Shown here: one piece after another, positions 1 through 9,251 of the stretch
Position numbering within the stretch: the first letter of the stretch is position 1
Layout: each line of letters starts with the position of its first letter
NCBI RefSeq assembly: GCF_015751045.1
Contig: NZ_BNJW01000012.1
Span: 1-64,000, forward strand
DNA length: 64,000 nt
Source: Enterococcus lactis
GTDB taxonomy: Bacteria > Bacillota > Bacilli > Lactobacillales > Enterococcaceae
Reading direction: 5' to 3'
Notes under the pieces: generated by a model
The model's database searches: none
What the model was told of the DNA's origin: nothing
The model's input: only the letters and a program-made list of their open reading frames with translations
Position numbers and translations under genes: made by a program

Positions 1-108
1 CGATAGCGAGAAGGATACACCTGTAACCATGCCGAACACAGAAGTTAAGCTTCTTAGCGCCGATTGTAGTGAGGGGTTGCCCCTTGTGAGAGTAGGACGT
101 CGCCACGC
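1..108 (+). rRNA. rrf: 5S ribosomal RNA (3' part; 5' end outside window)
   Basis: The first 108 bases match the body and 3' end of a Firmicutes 5S rRNA. They include the conserved block around GCCGAACACAGAAGTTAAGC (positions 31-50) and the closing strand GGACGTCGCCACGC (95-108). Only roughly the first eight bases, which pair with that closing strand, are missing at the left edge. This implies that a 23S and 16S gene lie upstream outside the window. No tRNA gene follows, so this rRNA operon ends at the 5S gene. Confidence 0.95.
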
Positions 109-114
109 AAAGGT

Positions 115-150
115 AAAAAGATGAACTAGAAATAGTTCATCTTTTTTTGT
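115..150 (+). terminator. rRNA operon terminator
   Basis: A perfect stem AAAGATGAACTA / TAGTTCATCTTT with a four-base loop is followed by a T run. It begins seven bases after the 5S rRNA. A weaker second hairpin (CGAAGT / ACTTCG with a T7 tail, about 196-226) follows and may act as a backup terminator. Confidence 0.9.
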
Positions 151-195
151 TTAAAACTTTTACTAAATTGAACTAATAGAGTCTTCTATGAATAT

Positions 196-226
196 CGAAG
201 TTAGTTTTCACCTACTTCGTTTTTTT
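196..226 (+). terminator. possible backup terminator
   Basis: A six-pair stem CGAAGT / ACTTCG with a long loop is followed by seven T residues, about 45 bases after the main rRNA terminator. Tandem terminators are common after rRNA operons. The short stem keeps confidence low. Beyond it, 230-340 is AT-rich and shows no gene. Confidence 0.4.
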
Positions 227-340
227 ATAGTTGGTTATTATAAAATAACGATATAATTGATTTTGATACAATACACGTTTATTTATAAATCAAAAATATA
301 GAGAACAGTATACAAATGTCCGTTCCTATTCTTAAAATGA

Positions 341-369
341 TTCTTACACTTACTTAAATTAGGTATAAT
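341..369 (+). promoter_or_regulatory. probable sigma-A promoter for the HAD phosphatase gene
   Basis: A consensus TATAAT lies at 364-369. TTCTTA stands at 341-346, 17 bases upstream, as a weak -35. The position suits a transcript starting near 376 with an untranslated leader of about 70 bases. Confidence 0.5.
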
Positions 370-446
370 TAGTATATGTTTTGTGAGAAATTTAGACTTA
401 TAATCAGCAGTGAATGTATAATTAACGTATAGGAGACATGGATGAA

Positions 447-1283
447 ATGAAACTAATTGGTATAGATTTAGACGGTACTCTTTTGAATTCTGACCAGAGC
501 ATTAGTCAAAAAAATGCAAGAACAATGCAACATTTACCTAAAGACTGTTTTCCATTCATTTGTTCTGGAAGAGAAGTAGAAGACATTAATAATATTCTCA
601 AAAAATCTGGTTTAATGGTTCCAGCAGTAGGATTAAATGGTTCTGTTGGATTTGATGGAGAAAAAAAGATATTTGAGTCTTTTTTCGATAAAAAGGATGT
701 AAAAAAAATTGATTCTCTCATATCGAAATTTCCAACTAAAATATATACGAATCTCGGAAGTTATGAATCGCAGAACTATAAAAATAAAATGAAAAAAATC
801 TTTCACGAGGTAGGTAGTGAATTTTCTGTCAAGGAGTTGAACTATGAGCTTGAGTATGAAAAATCTATTTGTTCTATTCCTTATAATAATATTGAGGAAA
901 TTATAGAAAAGGATGATATCAGTATTTACAAATTTTTTATTTTTATTCCCAATCGTCAATTGAAAGCGAATATATTTAACCGTTTGAAAAAGATGCTAAA
1001 TGTGACTGTTACTGAATCAGCACCTGTAAACATTGAAATCGTGCCTCAAAATGTATCGAAAGGCACGGTGTTTGATCGTTTGGAATCAATCTACAATTTA
1101 AAAAAACCTTTGAGAATCGCGATCGGGGATAGTTTAAATGACTTATCTATGTTTGAGAGTGCAGATATTAGTTTTGCAATGGGAAATAGTCATCAAGAGA
1201 TCATGAAAAAAGCTGATTATATTACCGTTTCAAACGATAAAGACGGAGTATCTCAAGCTTTTGAAAGAATTCTTACCATATAA
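447..1283 (+). CDS. Cof-type HAD-IIB family phosphatase
   Basis: This is a sugar-phosphate or phosphometabolite phosphatase of the haloacid dehalogenase superfamily, Cof/YkrA-like branch. The N-terminal DLDGTLL carries the nucleophile Asp and the acid/base Asp. CSGR supplies motif II, and GDSLNDLSMF near the C terminus supplies the Mg-binding motif IV. A C2-type cap lies between. The length (278 residues) is normal for the family, and the substrate cannot be read from sequence. Two ATGs are possible. The one at 438 is only two bases from AGGAG (431-435). The one at 447 is 11 bases away but gives the usual family N terminus MKLIGIDLDGT, so I prefer 447. The gene stands alone between its own promoter and terminator. 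Confidence 0.85.
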   Translation: MKLIGIDLDGTLLNSDQSISQKNARTMQHLPKDCFPFICSGREVEDINNILKKSGLMVPAVGLNGSVGFDGEKKIFESFFDKKDVKKIDSLISKFPTKIYTNLGSYESQNYKNKMKKIFHEVGSEFSVKELNYELEYEKSICSIPYNNIEEIIEKDDISIYKFFIFIPNRQLKANIFNRLKKMLNVTVTESAPVNIEIVPQNVSKGTVFDRLESIYNLKKPLRIAIGDSLNDLSMFESADISFAMGNSHQEIMKKADYITVSNDKDGVSQAFERILTI

Positions 1284-1317
1284 ACTAATTTAGGGAGTAT
1301 AGAATATAAATATTTAG

Positions 1318-1350
1318 GATTGTGACAAAAATCATGTCACAATCTTTTTT
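1318..1350 (+). terminator. terminator of the HAD phosphatase gene
   Basis: A perfect ten-base stem GATTGTGACA / TGTCACAATC with a seven-base loop is followed by six T residues. Confidence 0.9.
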
Positions 1351-1480
1351 CGAATAAACTCATTTTTTGAAGCCAGCCATTTATCGTAATTTCTTTGCAT
1401 AATACGAACAAATTTTCGGTTATTGATGAAAAAAAACATTGAAAATGGTATGATAAAAGAAAAAGAGGAGGGAATTTTTA

Positions 1481-2701
1481 ATGGTGAAATTTATCCATGC
1501 GGCAGATTTACATATGGATCGGTCATTTGAAGGACTGACAACTCTAGATAAAACTGTACAGGAAAAATTATTGAAGACGAATCTGACCGTTTTATCAAAT
1601 ATCATTGAACAGGCAATAATAAATAACGTTGATTTTGTTTTACTTGCAGGAGATAATTTTCATCAAAATCGTCCTTCATTAAAAATACAGAAACATTTTT
1701 TAGAACAGATGAAACGGTTAGAAAAAAAACATATACCTGTATTTATAATATTCGGAAATCATGATTTCTATCAAAAAGAGCGGTATTGGTTCTCCTTTCC
1801 TAAAAATGTCCATTTATTTACATCCGAAACGGTAGAGACAAAAAAAATAACGATAAAAAGTGGCGAAACTGTCTCTCTCAGTGGATTCAGTTATCGACAA
1901 CCATGGATTCAAAAAGACAAAGTGATGGAATTTCCTTCTAGAGAACTCACAGATTACCATATTGGTTTGTATCACGGGGAACCTGGTACCTCGCAAAAAG
2001 GGAACTATGCCCCTTTCCAACCTTCAAAAATGCAAGAAAAAGGATACGATTATTGGGCTTTGGGGCATATCCATGTGCCAACAGTTTTAAATGAAAAGCA
2101 AACCATCGTTTATCCAGGTGCGCCTCAAGGACACACTAAAAAAGAACAAACTTCTACGTCCATTCTACTTGTTGAATTAAGTAAAGGAAGTTGTCAAATA
2201 CATCCGATTAAAGTAGCAGAGGTCTATTGGAAGACAAAGGAAATATCATTGAGGCAAGCGAAAACGACAAAAGAGGTCATTGTTCATATTCGTCAGCAAC
2301 TTTCAAAAGTAGAAGATGGGTTTAGTTTAATTGAGATAAAATTAAAAGATTATGACCATCTCAATACAGATGTTCTAGAGAGAATACAATCAGGAGAGTT
2401 ATTAGATTATCTGTTAGAGGAATTTTCAGATAGGATAAGGGATTTATTTATTTGGCGTATTTCTCTCATGGAGGATACTTTTTATGCGAAGATTCCACTT
2501 GCTGCTTCTGCTAAATTGATGGAACAGCTATTTCAATACTATCAGACACCTCAAGATTTCCAACAAATTTTAAATGAAGTATATAGTCACCAAGAAGCGG
2601 CTAAAATATTGAGCGAACTGCCGGAATATCAAGAAGAAACACTTGAAAAAGCCAAGCAGCTACTTAATCAAGATTTTTTATTTGAGGAGGATCAGGAATG
2701 A
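1481..2701 (+). CDS. yhaO: YhaO-type metallophosphoesterase (DNA repair exonuclease family)
   Basis: This is a calcineurin-like phosphoesterase related to SbcD/Mre11 and the partner of the ATPase encoded next. Visible metal-binding motifs are AADLH (D9, H11), AGDNF (D58), GNHD (92-95), YHGEP and GHIH. The length of 406 residues matches Bacillus subtilis YhaO. A strong GAGGAGGG (1465-1472) sits eight bases before the ATG. The stop codon overlaps the yhaN start (ATGA). The yhaO-yhaN-yhaM order is the same as in Bacillus, which supports the names. Nuclease activity on DNA ends is inferred from the family. Confidence in the family is high and in exact function moderate. Confidence 0.85.
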   Translation: MVKFIHAADLHMDRSFEGLTTLDKTVQEKLLKTNLTVLSNIIEQAIINNVDFVLLAGDNFHQNRPSLKIQKHFLEQMKRLEKKHIPVFIIFGNHDFYQKERYWFSFPKNVHLFTSETVETKKITIKSGETVSLSGFSYRQPWIQKDKVMEFPSRELTDYHIGLYHGEPGTSQKGNYAPFQPSKMQEKGYDYWALGHIHVPTVLNEKQTIVYPGAPQGHTKKEQTSTSILLVELSKGSCQIHPIKVAEVYWKTKEISLRQAKTTKEVIVHIRQQLSKVEDGFSLIEIKLKDYDHLNTDVLERIQSGELLDYLLEEFSDRIRDLFIWRISLMEDTFYAKIPLAASAKLMEQLFQYYQTPQDFQQILNEVYSHQEAAKILSELPEYQEETLEKAKQLLNQDFLFEEDQE

Positions 2702-5418
2702 AGATTTTAAGGATCGAGATTGCTGCTTTTGGAAAATGGCGTCAAAAAAGTTTTGATTTTTATTCAGGCAATCAGCTGATCTATGGGGGAAACGAAGCAG
2801 GAAAATCAACGATTTATCAATTTATCCAAGCCATCTTATTTGGATTCCCTTCAAAAGGCCGTAAAAAAAAGGATTATACACCAAAAGACGGCTCAGCCTA
2901 TGGCGGCAAAATATGGCTTATACATCCTGTATACGGTGAGTTTGCTGTCGAGCGCTATAAACAGCAAAATCGTGGAAAATCGAAGGTATGGCTGGGGAAC
3001 CAAGTTGGAAGTGATGAATTACTAGAAAAACTGATTGCACCTTTGACGAAAGAGTTATTCCAGCAGGTATTTACTTTCCAGCAAGAACAGTTGATGGAAC
3101 TAGATCACTTGAGAGAAAAAGAGCTACATGATGCACTGATTTCTTTAGGGATTACGGGCAGTTCTCAAGTATTCCAAAAAAGACAAGAATATTATCAGAA
3201 AGCACAACAGTTATTCAAGAAAAAAGGCCAAAAACTGCTGATCAATCAAAAATTAAATGAATGGAAAGAGCTTCAAGAAAAAATCCATCTAAAACAAGAA
3301 CAGGAAGCTTATTTTGGCAAGTTGATCCAACAAGAACAGGAATACGAGTCGCAACAGCAACAGTTACTGGAACAACTACATGAGGCGAATAAACAATTTG
3401 CACTAGCCAGACAGCAAGAACTCAATTTTTCTTTATATGAAGAATGGCAATCCCTCAAAAAAAACATCGCCACAGGTCTTCCTGATGAACAACTTCTTCT
3501 TGATCTGGAGTCTTTTTCCAAACGGTATCAGCAAACAAATGAGCGTTTAGAAGAATTAGAAGCAACTCTGGAAAAGCATAGCGGGATGGATCAGCAGTCA
3601 GCTAGATATTATTTTTATTTAGAGCAGGAGCAAGAACTAAAAGACCTCCAACAACTCCAGTTTACAACGGAACAATTAAGCGAAGAATGGCAAAGACTTC
3701 AAATAGAGACTAGAGAAACAAATTCAGAATTGAAGATCTTGGAACAAAGATGGCAGTGGCAGAAAAATCCGTTACCGGAAGAATTTTTATATGAAGAAGA
3801 GTGGAAGAATCTTCTGGCTGAAGAAAGAAGGATTGCTGATCTAGAAAGCCAGATTTCTGTGCGTCTCCAGATAGCTAAAGAACAGCAAAAAATGATCGAA
3901 GCAGAAGTGAATGAGTTGGAAGAGACTTATCCAGCATTATTACAAAATCAGTCAGAGATAGCACCAACCCCTTCATCTAAACCCTATATGCTAATTGCTG
4001 GCGGAGCAATAATCATTGCAGGTATATTTGTACCAATGCCCTTAAAAGTGATCTTTTTATTGATTGGTGCAGGCATGGTGGGCTATTTCTTTTACAAACA
4101 GCAACCAAAGGTTAAACCTAAAAATGATTTCTCAGAAATAAAAGGAATGTGGCAAGAAAAACTAGGTCAGCTTGATTTAGCTTTAGCCCAATTAGCAGAA
4201 GCAGAAGAAAAACAAAAGAGAATCGAAGAAGAAAAACAGATTCTTCAGCAAGAAGTATATCGTTTTGCTGATCATCGGCACTTAGGAAAGATGGATACAC
4301 TCAAACTCATGAAAGAATATGGGCAAGAAGTCATAGATTATCAGAAATTGTATGGCGTATTTGTGCGGAAACATAAAAGAGAGCAGGAAATCCAAGAAAA
4401 ACTACAACAGATCGATCAGAAATTTGAGTTTGTTAAAGAATGGCTACCCATACAAGATAAGACGATCTCAGAAAAAATGGCTATGCTTTCCCGTTTTATC
4501 CAAGAAATGGAACAGATGAAATTTGCCAGAAGCTATCAGCAAAATACTTTATTGAAGCAAGAAATCAATCAATTGAAAAAGAAACAAAAAGTATGGATAC
4601 AAGAATACAGCGAACAATTGAGCCAAGCTGGATTATCTTATCCTTCGGAAGTACCTGTCTTTTTACAAAAAGCCAAACAAGCCGAACAGCAGATGAAAAG
4701 GTACAATGAACTGTCAGAAATGCTTCGTCCACTGTTTCCTGAAGAACTGACGAAAGAGAAATTATCTGTAAGACTGCGGCAATTGAAAGAAAAACAAGGC
4801 CAACTACAGCAAGAAGAAAAAGAGGCAAGTGAAAATCGGCAACGACTCCAACTTCAAGTAGAAGAGCTGCAAAGAGACGGCACATTGGACGAACTCTATC
4901 AACAAGCTAGCCGACAAAAAGCAAAATTGCAGGAATTGCTGGAGGAATGGGGCGCATTTGAAATCGCAGGGACATTCTTAGGCGATCTTTCAACAGAGAT
5001 GAGTGAGAGACAATTACCTCAGTTGTTAAAAGCAGCGGGTGATTATTTAGGTATTTTAACAAAAGGAAATTATCAGAAGATATTACTGAAAAACGATACA
5101 CTGACTTTAACAGACGGATATACAGACTTTCCAATCTATGAGTTGTCTACAGGTACGAAAGATCAGCTGATTATGGCGATGAGGTTTGCTTACCTCTCGT
5201 TAGAAGCCAATCGTTCGATATGCCCGATCATCATAGATGATGGCTGGCTTCATTATGATCATCAGCGAAAGTATCAATTAGCTGAACTTTTAGCTAAATT
5301 TGGAGAAAAGTATCAAATAATTTGTTTTTCTTCTGATAAAGAAATGGTAAGCTATTACCATGAGATGAACCAAACCGTAAAACAATTAGAAGGAGCAAAT
5401 AATGAAAAAAATTCGTGA
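2698..5418 (+). CDS. yhaN: YhaN-type SbcC/Rad50-like ATPase with central membrane hairpin
   Basis: This is a large AAA-type ATPase with an SMC/Rad50 plan, 906 residues long. The Walker A GGNEAGKST is at residues 30-38. Long Gln/Glu-rich coiled coils fill the middle. A degenerate ABC signature LSTGTKDQ lies near 815 and a Walker B IIIDDG near 845. Unlike SbcC it has no CxxC zinc hook. Instead two adjacent hydrophobic helices at about 428-466 interrupt the coiled coil, which suggests membrane tethering as described for YhaN-like proteins. It overlaps yhaO by four bases and yhaM by 17, so the three are translationally coupled. It probably drives YhaO on DNA ends. Confidence 0.82.
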   Translation: MKILRIEIAAFGKWRQKSFDFYSGNQLIYGGNEAGKSTIYQFIQAILFGFPSKGRKKKDYTPKDGSAYGGKIWLIHPVYGEFAVERYKQQNRGKSKVWLGNQVGSDELLEKLIAPLTKELFQQVFTFQQEQLMELDHLREKELHDALISLGITGSSQVFQKRQEYYQKAQQLFKKKGQKLLINQKLNEWKELQEKIHLKQEQEAYFGKLIQQEQEYESQQQQLLEQLHEANKQFALARQQELNFSLYEEWQSLKKNIATGLPDEQLLLDLESFSKRYQQTNERLEELEATLEKHSGMDQQSARYYFYLEQEQELKDLQQLQFTTEQLSEEWQRLQIETRETNSELKILEQRWQWQKNPLPEEFLYEEEWKNLLAEERRIADLESQISVRLQIAKEQQKMIEAEVNELEETYPALLQNQSEIAPTPSSKPYMLIAGGAIIIAGIFVPMPLKVIFLLIGAGMVGYFFYKQQPKVKPKNDFSEIKGMWQEKLGQLDLALAQLAEAEEKQKRIEEEKQILQQEVYRFADHRHLGKMDTLKLMKEYGQEVIDYQKLYGVFVRKHKREQEIQEKLQQIDQKFEFVKEWLPIQDKTISEKMAMLSRFIQEMEQMKFARSYQQNTLLKQEINQLKKKQKVWIQEYSEQLSQAGLSYPSEVPVFLQKAKQAEQQMKRYNELSEMLRPLFPEELTKEKLSVRLRQLKEKQGQLQQEEKEASENRQRLQLQVEELQRDGTLDELYQQASRQKAKLQELLEEWGAFEIAGTFLGDLSTEMSERQLPQLLKAAGDYLGILTKGNYQKILLKNDTLTLTDGYTDFPIYELSTGTKDQLIMAMRFAYLSLEANRSICPIIIDDGWLHYDHQRKYQLAELLAKFGEKYQIICFSSDKEMVSYYHEMNQTVKQLEGANNEKNS

Positions 5419-6346
5419 TTTAGTAATCGATGAGCAGTTTGAGCAATTTGTCCTGATCAAAAGTGCAGATGTAAGAATCGCTAAAAACGGAAAAAAATTT
5501 ATTGCTTTTACTTTCCAAGATACTTCAGGTACCATCGATGGCAAGTACTGGGATGCTTCGGAAGAGGAAATCAATAAATTTACAGCCGGCACAGTCGTTT
5601 TTCTAAACGGTAAAAGAGAGGTTTATCAAGGGAACCCGCAAGTAAAGATTCTTCACATGCGTTTAACAAGGATGGATGAGCCAGGGGAACCTAGTTTATA
5701 CATGGAAAGAGCCCCTTTGAAGAAAGAAGAAATGGAAGAAGAAATCAATCAATTATTATTTGAAATCACAAATGCACATTGGAATCGGATCGTTCGCTAT
5801 CTACTCAATAAATACCAAAAACAATTTTTTGAGTTTCCGGCAGCCAAAAGAAACCATCATGCATTTGCCAGTGGATTAGCTTATCATACTTTGACAATGC
5901 TTCACTTAGGAAAATCAATTGCCGACGAATATCCTGAGTTGAATCGACCATTATTATATGCGGGTATCATTTTGCATGATTTAGGAAAGGTGATCGAACT
6001 TTCCGGTCCTATGTCGACAGAATATACGCTTGCAGGGAATTTAATCGGTCATTTGGTATTGATTGACGAAGAAATAACTAAAGCCTGTCTTGCGCTGAAA
6101 ATCAGCGAAGCTGACGAAGACGTTCTCGTATTACGACATATGGTTTTAGCACATCACGGCCTATTAGAATATGGTTCACCTGTACGTCCAAGAATAATGG
6201 AAGCAGAAATATTACATCAAATCGACAATATTGATGCTTCCATGCAGATGATGTTGACTTCGATTCGTCAAACAGAACCAGGAAAATACACAGATCGGAT
6301 TTTCGGTATGGACAACCGAAGTTTCTATGTACCAAAAGATTTATAG
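5402..6346 (+). CDS. yhaM: 3'-5' exoribonuclease YhaM
   Basis: YhaM/Cbf1-type 3'-5' exonuclease of 314 residues, acting on RNA and possibly single-stranded DNA. An N-terminal OB-fold (about 15-95, with DVRIAKNGKKF and DTSGTIDGKYWD) binds nucleic acid. A C-terminal HD domain carries the metal ligands HHAF, YHTL and ILHDLGK (H192, D193). The gene starts inside the end of yhaN with an AGGAG site and is the last gene of the yhaO-yhaN-yhaM operon, before a bidirectional terminator. Role in mRNA turnover is known for Bacillus and Staphylococcus homologues and is inferred here. Confidence 0.9.
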   Translation: MKKIRDLVIDEQFEQFVLIKSADVRIAKNGKKFIAFTFQDTSGTIDGKYWDASEEEINKFTAGTVVFLNGKREVYQGNPQVKILHMRLTRMDEPGEPSLYMERAPLKKEEMEEEINQLLFEITNAHWNRIVRYLLNKYQKQFFEFPAAKRNHHAFASGLAYHTLTMLHLGKSIADEYPELNRPLLYAGIILHDLGKVIELSGPMSTEYTLAGNLIGHLVLIDEEITKACLALKISEADEDVLVLRHMVLAHHGLLEYGSPVRPRIMEAEILHQIDNIDASMQMMLTSIRQTEPGKYTDRIFGMDNRSFYVPKDL

Positions 6347-6373
6347 CAAAAATTTATTTTTTTCATTCAAAAC

Positions 6374-6406
6374 AAAAAAGCGAGACATAAGTCTTCGCTT
6401 TTTTTG
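6374..6406. terminator. bidirectional terminator between yhaM and prsA
   Basis: A stem GCGA-GAC / GTC-TTCGC with one bulge is flanked by A6 on the left and T7 on the right. It can therefore end transcripts from both converging genes. Confidence 0.8.
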
Positions 6407-6413
6407 TTTTCTT

Positions 6414-7424
6414 TTATTTTGATGAATCAGTTGTTTCTTCAGTTGAAGATTCTTTTGTTGAATCAGTTGATTTTGTGTCAGAGCTCTTTGTTGAAGATGT
6501 GGCTTCACTTGAGTCTTTCGTACTTGATGAAGTTGTTGTGAATGCACTCAACACATTTTCAAAGGCATCATCTTTGATTTTTACATTTGCATCTTTTAAT
6601 TCTTCACCGATTACTTTAGTCGTGAATGTATTATCACTTAATTTTGTTTCAGTAGCGATTTCTTTTAATTGATCTTTGTATTTATCCATGTCGTTGCCTT
6701 TATTTTGGTTTTTCACCATTTTGACAACATAGTATTCTGTTGCATAAGAAGTAGTATTTGTTGCAGTAATAACGTCAGAGACTTCGCCGTCTTTCAATTT
6801 GAAAGCTGCTTCTTTTACTTCTGCAGGAATGGTTGTTGTCGTCGAGTCGAATTTGACTTTACCGCCATCTTCTTTTGTCTCTGAATCAGTCGATTTGTCT
6901 TTGGCTAATTTAGAGAAATCATCCCCATCGTCCGCTGATTTTTTTACATCTTTGGCTTCATCTTCACTTGATAATTTGATGATTTGTGCTTCTACTTCTG
7001 GATGGAAAGATTCCCAAGCAGTTTTCAAATCATCATCTGTAATATCTACATGAGCCTTCAAACCAGCTTCAAAAGCTAGATTATTACGGATATATTCTTT
7101 ATAAGAATCTTTCGTATACCCAGCAGTTTCTAATTGTGATTCAAAAGTATCACCTAAAGATTTCGCTTGTTTGTCGTATTCTGCATCCACTTGTTTATCT
7201 GTTACTTTATCGCCGTATTTGTTATTGAATACTTTATAGATGATCATCCGTTGTACTAATGATTGGTTCGATGATTCGAGCTTTGCTTCATCGTAGAAAT
7301 CAGATACAGTGATCGTTCCGCCTTTCATCGTTGCGATATCTTTATTGGTATCGCCTGAACAAGCCGCTAGAGTTAAAACAGCCAACGCACTAGTAGCTGC
7401 CAAAATAATTGATTTTTTTTTCAT
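6414..7424 (-). CDS. prsA: Foldase lipoprotein PrsA (parvulin-type peptidyl-prolyl isomerase)
   Basis: An extracellular, membrane-anchored chaperone that helps secreted proteins fold. The N terminus is a lipoprotein signal, with three Lys, a hydrophobic core and the lipobox LAAC (lipidated Cys22). A PPIC domain covers roughly residues 140-230, with VEAQIIKL at its start and AAFKLKDGEVSDVI near its end. The last 50 residues are a Ser/Thr-rich, charged low-complexity tail, probably in the cell wall. An upstream in-frame GTG at 7436 overlaps the AGGAG site, so I chose the ATG at 7424 (336 residues). It is a single-gene unit facing yhaM. Confidence 0.92.
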   Translation of the reverse strand: MKKKSIILAATSALAVLTLAACSGDTNKDIATMKGGTITVSDFYDEAKLESSNQSLVQRMIIYKVFNNKYGDKVTDKQVDAEYDKQAKSLGDTFESQLETAGYTKDSYKEYIRNNLAFEAGLKAHVDITDDDLKTAWESFHPEVEAQIIKLSSEDEAKDVKKSADDGDDFSKLAKDKSTDSETKEDGGKVKFDSTTTTIPAEVKEAAFKLKDGEVSDVITATNTTSYATEYYVVKMVKNQNKGNDMDKYKDQLKEIATETKLSDNTFTTKVIGEELKDANVKIKDDAFENVLSAFTTTSSSTKDSSEATSSTKSSDTKSTDSTKESSTEETTDSSK

Positions 7425-7601
7425 TAATGTTTGCACTCCTGTAATTAGTTATTATTTTTTATATATTAACTATACCATATCCCATGCCCTTTAAAAGCGT
7501 TCTCGTGATAGTTTCAAACAAAATTCAAAATTTCATCACATTCCTAGGAAATGTGCAATTATTCCTCTATTAGACAGTCGTATCTGTTGAGAAAATGATC
7601 A

Positions 7602-7949
7602 TTATTGTATTTGATCAGGATACTCAGGCAGATCAGCTGTTAGTTTTTCTACTTGTTCATTGATTTGGGCGATACGTGGTTCGGCCTGGAATTTAAAATC
7701 TTCGATATCTTTTTTGATGGCTTCTTGGAAAGCGGGAATCACAGATTCAGCTGTTTCTTTTGTCTCAATCAATGCGCTTTTAAAATGATCCAAGCTGTTA
7801 TTTAAATCGTTTGTCAGAGTGGTTGCTTCTTCCAGTTCTTCAATCAGTTTTTTTCTTGTTTCGTTCCCACTCCTAGGTGCAAATAACAGACCTCCGACAG
7901 TTCCAGCAGCAGCTCCGAATAACAGTCCTTTGAAAAAGTTTTTAATCAT
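7602..7949 (-). CDS. YtxH-domain protein
   Basis: A small protein (115 residues) of the YtxH/gas-vesicle-GvpP-like family. It has one N-terminal hydrophobic segment with the pattern LLFGAAAGTVGGLLFAPRSG (about 9-28), followed by a charged helical region predicted to coil. The Bacillus homologue is a general-stress membrane protein of unknown biochemical role, so I assign no function. It overlaps the end of the HIT gene by eight bases and is cotranscribed with it on the minus strand. Confidence 0.8.
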   Translation of the reverse strand: MIKNFFKGLLFGAAAGTVGGLLFAPRSGNETRKKLIEELEEATTLTNDLNNSLDHFKSALIETKETAESVIPAFQEAIKKDIEDFKFQAEPRIAQINEQVEKLTADLPEYPDQIQ

Positions 7950-8376
7950 CGCTGTGCACCTGCTTTACGATTGTTTCTTGAATAGCTTTTAGTTCTTCTG
8001 GTCCATAACTGTCTTGATGGTTGCCAAAGTGGATAGAAAAATCGTCCTCTTTGCTATAGCGAGGAACTAAATGGATATGTGAATGAAAAACAGATTGATA
8101 AGCTAATTCACGGTTGTTATTCAAGATATTAAGACCTTTCATTTCTGGAAAAGCTTTTTCTAATGCTTGAGCAATCTTAGGCACACGTGAAAAAACTTCT
8201 CCTGCAAGTTCAGGATCATATTCAAAAATATCTGCTACATGACGTTTAGGGACAACTAACGTGTGTCCTTTCGTTGCTTGAGAAATGTCTAAAAAAGCAT
8301 AGACTTTGTCGTCTTCATAAATTTTATAGCTTGGGATTTCTTGATTGATGATTTTGCAAAAAATACAGTTTTCCAT
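7942..8376 (-). CDS. hit: HIT family nucleotide hydrolase (Hit)
   Basis: A histidine-triad protein that hydrolyses nucleoside phosphoramidates or dinucleotides. The triad HSHIH is at residues 98-102, and CIFCKI near the N terminus (C4, C7) is the usual zinc-binding pair of this subgroup. Length is 144 residues from the ATG at 8376, which has AAAGGA eight bases upstream. A longer reading frame to 8439 has no ribosome site and adds residues not seen in the family. It is transcribed away from ecsA, an arrangement also found in Bacillus and streptococci. The true cellular substrate is unknown. Confidence 0.92.
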   Translation of the reverse strand: MENCIFCKIINQEIPSYKIYEDDKVYAFLDISQATKGHTLVVPKRHVADIFEYDPELAGEVFSRVPKIAQALEKAFPEMKGLNILNNNRELAYQSVFHSHIHLVPRYSKEDDFSIHFGNHQDSYGPEELKAIQETIVKQVHSDD

Positions 8377-8475
8377 AAAAAACATCCTTTCCATAAAGAA
8401 TAAATACTTCAGCTTAACTTTACCATAAGTTAAAGCCATTGTAAGGAAAAAAACAAAATACCGTCATTTTCTTCG

Positions 8476-8484
8476 TGGTATAAT
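8476..8484 (+). promoter_or_regulatory. extended -10 promoter of ecsAB
   Basis: TGGTATAAT (TGn plus TATAAT at 8479-8484) lies 30 bases before the ecsA start, with no good -35. An extended -10 can work without one. Confidence 0.55.
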
Positions 8485-8513
8485 AAATAAAAATAAATGG
8501 CGGAGGAAAAAGA

Positions 8514-9251
8514 ATGAGTTTAATTATCGATCATGTCACAGGAGGGTATGGCCATCTCCCTGTGTTAAAAGACATCAGTTTCAACGTACAGCCTGGAGAG
8601 ATAGTAGGATTGATCGGGCTGAACGGAGCAGGGAAAAGTACAACCATCAAGCACATTATCGGTCTGTTGGAACCTTCAAAGGGAACGATAGAAATCAATC
8701 ATCTATCTTTAAAGAAAAATACAGAAGAATATCGTAAACAAATTGGGTATATTCCAGAGACGCCTTCTTTATATGAAGAATTGACTTTGAGGGAACATAT
8801 CGAAGTCACTGCGATGGCCTATGATATACCTATGGATACAGCAATGAAAAGAGCTGAAAAGCTGTTGGAGACTTTCCGTTTGTCTAATCGCCTTGACTGG
8901 TTTCCGGCTAATTTTTCAAAAGGGATGAAGCAGAAAGTGATGATCTTATGCGCCTTTTTGATCGAGCCTTCTTTATATATCATTGATGAACCATTCTTAG
9001 GATTGGACCCACTAGCTATCAATGCGCTGCTTGAATTGATGGTAGAGATGAAAAAAGAAGGAGCCGGTATTTTGATGTCTACGCATATTTTAGCTACTGC
9101 AGAAAAATACTGTGACCGTTTTGTGATCTTACATAACGGAGAGATACGAGCAGATGGGACCCTTGAGATGTTGAGAAAAGAATTTCATCTGCCGGATTCT
9201 TCTTTGGACGAAATCTATATCGCTTTAACAAAGGAGCAGGCACATGAGTAG
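8514..9251 (+). CDS. ecsA: ABC transporter ATP-binding protein EcsA
   Basis: The ATPase subunit of the Ecs exporter, 245 residues. Walker A GLNGAGKST is at 35-43, the signature is the variant FSKGMKQK, and Walker B LYIIDEP is followed by the D-loop GLD and a switch His in STHI. EcsAB affects secretion, protein processing and biofilm traits in Bacillus, Staphylococcus and Enterococcus. Its transported substrate is not settled; peptides are likely. A CGGAGG site precedes the ATG. The last eight bases overlap ecsB, so the two subunits are coupled. Confidence 0.93.
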   Translation: MSLIIDHVTGGYGHLPVLKDISFNVQPGEIVGLIGLNGAGKSTTIKHIIGLLEPSKGTIEINHLSLKKNTEEYRKQIGYIPETPSLYEELTLREHIEVTAMAYDIPMDTAMKRAEKLLETFRLSNRLDWFPANFSKGMKQKVMILCAFLIEPSLYIIDEPFLGLDPLAINALLELMVEMKKEGAGILMSTHILATAEKYCDRFVILHNGEIRADGTLEMLRKEFHLPDSSLDEIYIALTKEQAHE

